Under the pieces are notes generated by a model, which saw only the letters and a program-made list of their open reading frames with translations, was not told the origin of the DNA and ran no database searches. From DATGMP01 sp035293565 (GTDB lineage Bacteria; Pseudomonadota; Alphaproteobacteria; BOG-932; Roseiterribacteraceae), in assembly GCA_035293565.1 (NCBI GenBank), contig DATGMP010000010.1, forward strand, positions 1 through 9,787: 9,787 nucleotides of DNA, given 5' to 3'. Position 1 is the stretch's first letter. Every line of letters begins with the position of its first letter. The position numbers and the translations under genes are program-made. Below, one piece after another: positions 6,333 through 9,787 of the stretch.

Positions 6333-7190
6333 ATGCTGAGCCCGACGAGCCTTCTCGCCGATGCGCTGGGCCGCAACCTGGCGGAGACCTATCGCCGGAT
6401 CTATGGCGATCAGGAGCCGCGCATGGCGGCGGCGCTCGACGAGGCCGCGCGCCTCGTCATCGAGCGCATCGGCGGCAGCGATGCGCTCTATCATGATTGC
6501 GAGCACACCGCCTTGGCGACGCTCTGCGTCCAGGACATCCTGCGCGGGCGGCGGCTGGAGCAGACCGTCGCGCCCATCGATTGGGTCCATGCCATCCTGG
6601 CCGCGCTCAACCACGATATCGGCTATGTCCGCGGCATCTGCGCCGGCGACACGGCCGACCGCTTCGTCATCGACGACAAGGGCCGCACCGTGACGCCGCC
6701 GCGCGGCGCCTCCGACGCCTTCCTGACGCCCCATCACGTCGACCGCTCGAAGATCTTCGTGCGCGAGCGCTTCGCCGCCGTCGCCTATATCGATGAAGAG
6801 CGGCTCGCGCGCGCCATCGAGCTGACGCGCTTCCCCGTGCCCGAAGGCGAGGACTACGCCGCGACCGACACGGAGGCGGCGCTCGTTCGTGCCGGCGACC
6901 TCATCGGCCAACTCGGCGATCCCCTCTATCTGCGCAAGCTCAACGCGCTCTACCACGAATTCGTCGAGATCGGCGCCGACAAGAAGCTCGGCTACAGCAA
7001 TCCCGCCGACATGGTCGAGCACTATCCGCAATTCTATTGGAGCCAGGTCGAGCGCTATATCGGCGACGCCCTGCGCTATCTCGAAATGACCATGGAGGGG
7101 AAGCAATGGACCGCCACCCTCTACGGCCACATCTTCGCGATCGAGCACAACCGCCGCCGCCTGGGTCCGCAGCCGGGACCGGCGCAATAG
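6333..7190 (+). CDS. HD-domain metal-dependent phosphohydrolase
   Basis: A 285-residue, apparently soluble cytoplasmic protein. The ATG at 6333 follows AGGGAGG (6321-6327) at five bases; the frame stays open upstream to 6228, but that part runs through the hairpin repeat and is rejected. Visible motifs are YHDCEH (H54, H58), NHDIGYVRG (H94-D95), PHHVDRSK (H134, H135) and RAGDLIGQLGDP (D189), a full set of candidate metal ligands for an HD-superfamily hydrolase. The YH-D/N-x-x-H plus HD arrangement recalls class I cyclic-nucleotide phosphodiesterases, so a phosphodiester substrate is plausible, but the substrate is unknown. The C-terminal half is helical, with aromatic-rich HYPQFYWSQVERYIGD. 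A small CCCTC/GAGGG hairpin (6313-6324) overlaps the Shine-Dalgarno and might limit translation. Base composition is much more GC-rich than the helicase. It is probably a single-gene unit, 166 bases from the next gene. Confidence 0.85.
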   Translation: MLSPTSLLADALGRNLAETYRRIYGDQEPRMAAALDEAARLVIERIGGSDALYHDCEHTALATLCVQDILRGRRLEQTVAPIDWVHAILAALNHDIGYVRGICAGDTADRFVIDDKGRTVTPPRGASDAFLTPHHVDRSKIFVRERFAAVAYIDEERLARAIELTRFPVPEGEDYAATDTEAALVRAGDLIGQLGDPLYLRKLNALYHEFVEIGADKKLGYSNPADMVEHYPQFYWSQVERYIGDALRYLEMTMEGKQWTATLYGHIFAIEHNRRRLGPQPGPAQ

Positions 7191-7282
7191 CGCCAGCCCG
7201 TGCAGATCCCGCTTGTCTGCAATGACGGGCGGTGCCTACCCGCATTGGGGCGCGAGGGACCTTCGTTGAGAGCAAAAGCCCG

Positions 7283-7304
7283 GTCCGGCGTTCTCTATCC
7301 GGAC
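7283..7304. promoter_or_regulatory. Inverted repeat GTCCGG-N10-CCGGAC in leader of MetE-like gene
   Basis: GTCCGG (7283-7288) and CCGGAC (7299-7304) are perfect reverse complements separated by ten bases, 52 bases before the MetE-like start codon. The geometry suits a dimeric regulator's operator or a weak hairpin. There is no T-run, so an intrinsic terminator for the HD gene is less likely. No convincing -35/-10 pair was found in 7191-7356. Confidence 0.25.
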
Positions 7305-7356
7305 AAATTTCCGCCGCCGCGCCATTGGCGCGAGAACGGCCCGGGGAGGAGGGATC

Positions 7357-8517
7357 ATGCACAAGAGCACGGATCGCATTCTGACGACCCATACCGGCAG
7401 TCTCCCGCGCGGCGAGCCGCTGGGCTCGATGCTGATCGAGCAGGAGGCGGGCAAGACGGTCGATCAGACGGCGCTGCAAGCGGCGATCCGCCAGCGCGTC
7501 CAGCATGTGCTGGAGAAGCAGGCCGAAGTCGGCATCGACATCGTCAATGACGGCGAACAGGGGCGCGTCGGGTTTCAGACCTATGTGACGCAGCGCATGA
7601 GCGGCTTCGGCGGCGTCTCGAAGCGACCCTTCGGCAAGGAGTTCCAGGAGTATCCGCAATTCACCAAGCGCATGATGGAGCGGCTCGGCAAGATCTCGAA
7701 GGTGTTCGACGCGCCCGAGGCGGTGGCCGAGGTCAAGTATCGCGATGCCGGGCTCATCGCGCGGCTTGAGGAGCTTGGAAAGACGGTCAAGCCGCGCGTC
7801 ACCGAGTTCTTCATGAACGCGCCCTCGCCGGGGATCATCGCGACGACCATGCTGAACGCGCATTATGCCTCGCACGAGGCCTATCTCGACGCCATCGCGC
7901 GCGAGATCCGCACCGAATATCTCGCCGTGACCAAGGCGGGATTCATCCTGCAGATCGACGCACCCGACATGGCGATGGAGCGCGTGCTGCTCTTCCAGGA
8001 CAAGAGCGACAAGGAATACGCGGAGCTCGTCGAGCAGCATGTGGCGGCGCTCAACAAGGCGCTCGAGGGTATTCCTGCAGATCGCGTGCGGCTTCATGTC
8101 TGCTGGGGCAATTGGGAGGGGCCGCACACGCATGACGTGGCGATGGAGGTGATCCTGTCCGCGCTGTATGAGGCGAAGGTCGGTGCGTTGAGCCTCGAAT
8201 TCGCCAATCCGCGGCGCCAGCACGAGACGGCGGCCTTGCGCAAGCACAAGCTTCCCGACCACCTCGTCCTCATTCCCGGCGTCATCGACAGCAAGAGCAA
8301 CTTCGTCGAGCATCCCGAGGTGGTGGCGCAGCGCATCGAGGCGGCGGTCGCCGCCGTGGGCGACCGCGAGCGCGTCATTGCCGGCGTCGATTGCGGCTTC
8401 GGCACCTTCGTCGGCTGGGAATGGGTGACGGAGGATGTCGTCTGGGCGAAGCTCGGCACGCTGCGCGCCGGCGCCGACATCGCCTCGAAGCGGCTCTGGG
8501 GGAAGCGGGCGGCGTAG
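7357..8517 (+). CDS. Short cobalamin-independent methionine synthase-like protein (MetE C-terminal domain family, COG0620)
   Basis: A 386-residue protein made of one MetE-C-like TIM barrel; full MetE is about 750 residues and has a second N-terminal barrel, absent here. The start TTHTGSLPR is typical of this short group. The zinc ligands of the family are all present: H247-x-C249 in LHVCWGNWEG, E281 in LSLEFANPR and C346 in GVDCGFGT. A thiol-activating zinc site is therefore expected, consistent with methyl or alkyl transfer to a thiol. The true acceptor and donor are unknown: the group is often annotated as methionine synthase, but relatives include epoxyalkane:coenzyme M transferase-type enzymes. 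ATG 7357 follows a strong Shine-Dalgarno, GGAGGAGGG (7345-7353), three bases before it. The gene ends just before a hairpin repeat that may serve as its terminator, and hmgA follows on the same strand. The family call is firm; the exact reaction is not. Confidence 0.85.
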   Translation: MHKSTDRILTTHTGSLPRGEPLGSMLIEQEAGKTVDQTALQAAIRQRVQHVLEKQAEVGIDIVNDGEQGRVGFQTYVTQRMSGFGGVSKRPFGKEFQEYPQFTKRMMERLGKISKVFDAPEAVAEVKYRDAGLIARLEELGKTVKPRVTEFFMNAPSPGIIATTMLNAHYASHEAYLDAIAREIRTEYLAVTKAGFILQIDAPDMAMERVLLFQDKSDKEYAELVEQHVAALNKALEGIPADRVRLHVCWGNWEGPHTHDVAMEVILSALYEAKVGALSLEFANPRRQHETAALRKHKLPDHLVLIPGVIDSKSNFVEHPEVVAQRIEAAVAAVGDRERVIAGVDCGFGTFVGWEWVTEDVVWAKLGTLRAGADIASKRLWGKRAA

Positions 8518-8521
8518 TTTT

Positions 8522-8585
8522 CCCCCTCTCCCCGCTGGGGAGAGGGAGGGGACCCATCGCGTCAGCGATGGGGAGGGTGAGGGGG
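8522..8585. repeat. Intergenic hairpin repeat, copy 3
   Basis: Two consecutive stems are visible: CCCTCTCCCC (8524-8533) with GGGGAGAGGG (8537-8546), loop GCT, and CCCATCGC (8553-8560) with GCGATGGG (8565-8572), loop GTCA. Outer arms CCCCCTC (8522-8528) and GAGGGGG (8579-8585) also pair. It begins four bases after the MetE-like stop codon and ends 53 bases before hmgA, so it could attenuate or terminate read-through between them. Confidence 0.75.
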
Positions 8586-8638
8586 CGTTTGCTTCGGCTC
8601 GACGCAGGGCTAGACTCCGCGCTTTCGAGAGGTGCTCC

Positions 8639-9787
8639 ATGCCCGACACATCCGCCATCACCGCGCTTGCCTATCTCACGGGATTCGGCAACGAGTTCGC
8701 GACCGAAGCGGTCGCGGGTGCCTTGCCAGTGGGGCAGAACTCGCCGCAGAAGGTGCCGTTCGGGCTCTATGCCGAGGTGATCTCGGGCACCGCCTTTACC
8801 GCGCCGAGGGGCGAGCAGCGCCGCACCTGGACCTATCGCCTGCGCCCGACCGCGGCGCATCGGCCTTATCGCCGGCGCGATGACGGCTTGCTCCGGAGCG
8901 GGCCATTCACCGAGATCGAGACGCCGCCCAACCGGCTGCGCTGGGACCCGCTGCCGCTGCCGAAGGATCCCACCGATTTCGTCGATGGGCTCGTGACGAT
9001 GGCGGGGAATGGCGATCCCGCCCTGGGGGCGGGGATCGCGATCCACAATTATCTCTGCAACCGCTCGATGGTCGATCGCGTCTTCTTGGACGCCGATGGC
9101 GAGCTCCTGATCCTGCCGCAGCAGGGGGCGCTGTTGCTCGCGACCGAGCTCGGCCGGCTCGATTTGGCACCCGGCGAGGTCGCGGTGATCCCGCGCGGCA
9201 TCCGCTTCCGCGTCGAGCTCAAGGACGGCGCGGCGCGCGGCTATCTCTGCGAGAATCACGGTGCGATGTTCCGGTTGCCCGAGCTCGGCCCGCTCGGCTC
9301 CAACGGCCTCGCCAATCCGCGCGACTTCGCGACGCCCGTCGCCTGGTTCGAGGATCTCGACCGTCCGACCGAGGTGGTGCAGAAATTCATGGGCCATCTC
9401 TGGGCCATGACGCTCGACCATTCGCCGCTCGATGTGGTGGCGTGGCACGGGAACTGCGCGCCCTACAAATACGACCTCGCGCGCTTCAACGCGATGGGGA
9501 CGGTGAGCTTCGATCATCCGGACCCTTCGATCTACACGGTGCTGACTTCGCCGAGCGAAATCCGCGGCACCGCCAATGTCGATTTCGTGGTCTTCCCGCC
9601 GCGCTGGATGGTGGCGGAGCATACCTTCCGCCCGCCCTGGTTCCACCGCAATGTCATGAACGAGTTCATGACGCATATCCGCGGCGTCTATGACGCGAAG
9701 GCGCAGGGCTTCGCGCCGGGCGGCATGAGCCTCCACAACTGCATGGCGGGCCACGGCCCCGATGTCGCGAGCTATGAGAAGGCGATC
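8639..9787 (+). CDS. hmgA: Homogentisate 1,2-dioxygenase, C-terminus beyond window
   Basis: HmgA opens the ring of homogentisate with O2 to maleylacetoacetate, the central step of tyrosine and phenylalanine catabolism in the cytoplasm, using mononuclear non-haem Fe(II). The frame is open for 383 codons to the right edge. The start LTGFGNEFATEAVAGALPVG is diagnostic of the family (the L-x-G-F-G-N-x-F/H segment). The iron ligands correspond to H336 and E342 in WFHRNVMNEF and H372 in AGHGPD, matching the human His335/Glu341/His371 set by motif. Further family motifs are AIHNYLCNRSM, IPRGIRFRV and FAPGGMSLHNCM. About 50-60 residues should be missing compared with the usual 430-450. ATG 8639 is chosen because AGAGG (8628-8632) precedes it by six bases and the family N-terminus begins here. 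Hairpin copy 3 separates it from the MetE-like gene, so it may be transcribed independently. Confidence 0.95.
   Translation, partial: MPDTSAITALAYLTGFGNEFATEAVAGALPVGQNSPQKVPFGLYAEVISGTAFTAPRGEQRRTWTYRLRPTAAHRPYRRRDDGLLRSGPFTEIETPPNRLRWDPLPLPKDPTDFVDGLVTMAGNGDPALGAGIAIHNYLCNRSMVDRVFLDADGELLILPQQGALLLATELGRLDLAPGEVAVIPRGIRFRVELKDGAARGYLCENHGAMFRLPELGPLGSNGLANPRDFATPVAWFEDLDRPTEVVQKFMGHLWAMTLDHSPLDVVAWHGNCAPYKYDLARFNAMGTVSFDHPDPSIYTVLTSPSEIRGTANVDFVVFPPRWMVAEHTFRPPWFHRNVMNEFMTHIRGVYDAKAQGFAPGGMSLHNCMAGHGPDVASYEKAI

Noticed and set aside
6258..7187. 309-residue minus-strand open frame opposite the HD-domain gene
   Set aside because: It is the mirror frame of a GC-rich gene whose plus strand carries clear catalytic motifs and a Shine-Dalgarno. 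The antisense product is a V/E/R/D-rich composition artefact.
7191..7356. Possible riboswitch (SAM or cobalamin) ahead of the MetE-like gene
   Set aside because: At 166 bases with one short inverted repeat, I could not find a SAM-type core or a B12-box-like segment.
8518..8638. Possible CRISPR-like or tandem repeat between the MetE-like gene and hmgA
   Set aside because: The repetition is palindromic stem structure, with no regularly spaced direct repeats or spacers.
6940..8661. 573-residue minus-strand open frame across three plus-strand features
   Set aside because: It crosses gene boundaries and a hairpin repeat, and is rich in R, H, D and L as expected of antisense GC-rich DNA. No domain is visible.
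8375..9754. 459-residue minus-strand open frame opposite hmgA
   Set aside because: hmgA on the plus strand is unmistakable; this frame is an antisense shadow.

Overview
The window looks like GC-rich alphaproteobacterial chromosome, probably Hyphomicrobiales or Rhodospirillales. This rests on GC-rich codon use, a C/G-rich intergenic hairpin repeat family, an adenylate-cyclase/TPR protein tail, and a homogentisate dioxygenase next to a short MetE-like protein. No rRNA or other taxonomic marker is present, so the placement is inference.

Layout. Bases 1-141 are one end of an IS3-family insertion sequence reading leftward, with the first 25 codons of its OrfA. It abuts the C-terminal 62 or so codons (142-329) of a TPR-type cyclase-like protein, apparently cut off by the insertion. 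A short hairpin repeat (351-387) follows. Then comes one very large minus-strand gene (392-5608, 1738 aa): an SF1 UPF1/COG1112-type helicase fused to a Vsr/MTES_1575-like endonuclease and a C-terminal DUF3320-like region. It is visibly less GC-rich than the right half and is flanked by a 9-base direct repeat. I read it as a solitary candidate antiphage nuclease-helicase inserted among gene debris. From 5609 to 6332 no intact gene is visible. That stretch holds a weak promoter candidate, a small inverted repeat, the wreck of a PaaI-type hotdog thioesterase with an in-frame stop, and a second hairpin repeat.

The right part is ordinary chromosome on the plus strand: an HD-domain metal-dependent phosphohydrolase (6333-7190), a short cobalamin-independent methionine-synthase-like (MetE C-domain) protein (7357-8517), another hairpin repeat, and homogentisate 1,2-dioxygenase hmgA (8639 to the edge, incomplete). 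hmgA points to tyrosine/phenylalanine catabolism. The HD and MetE-like genes have no obvious shared pathway with it beyond orientation.

How they fit: the left 6.2 kb looks like an accessory patch (IS end, truncated cyclase, helicase-nuclease, broken thioesterase) beside a stable metabolic block. The hairpin repeats sit at most of the gene boundaries.
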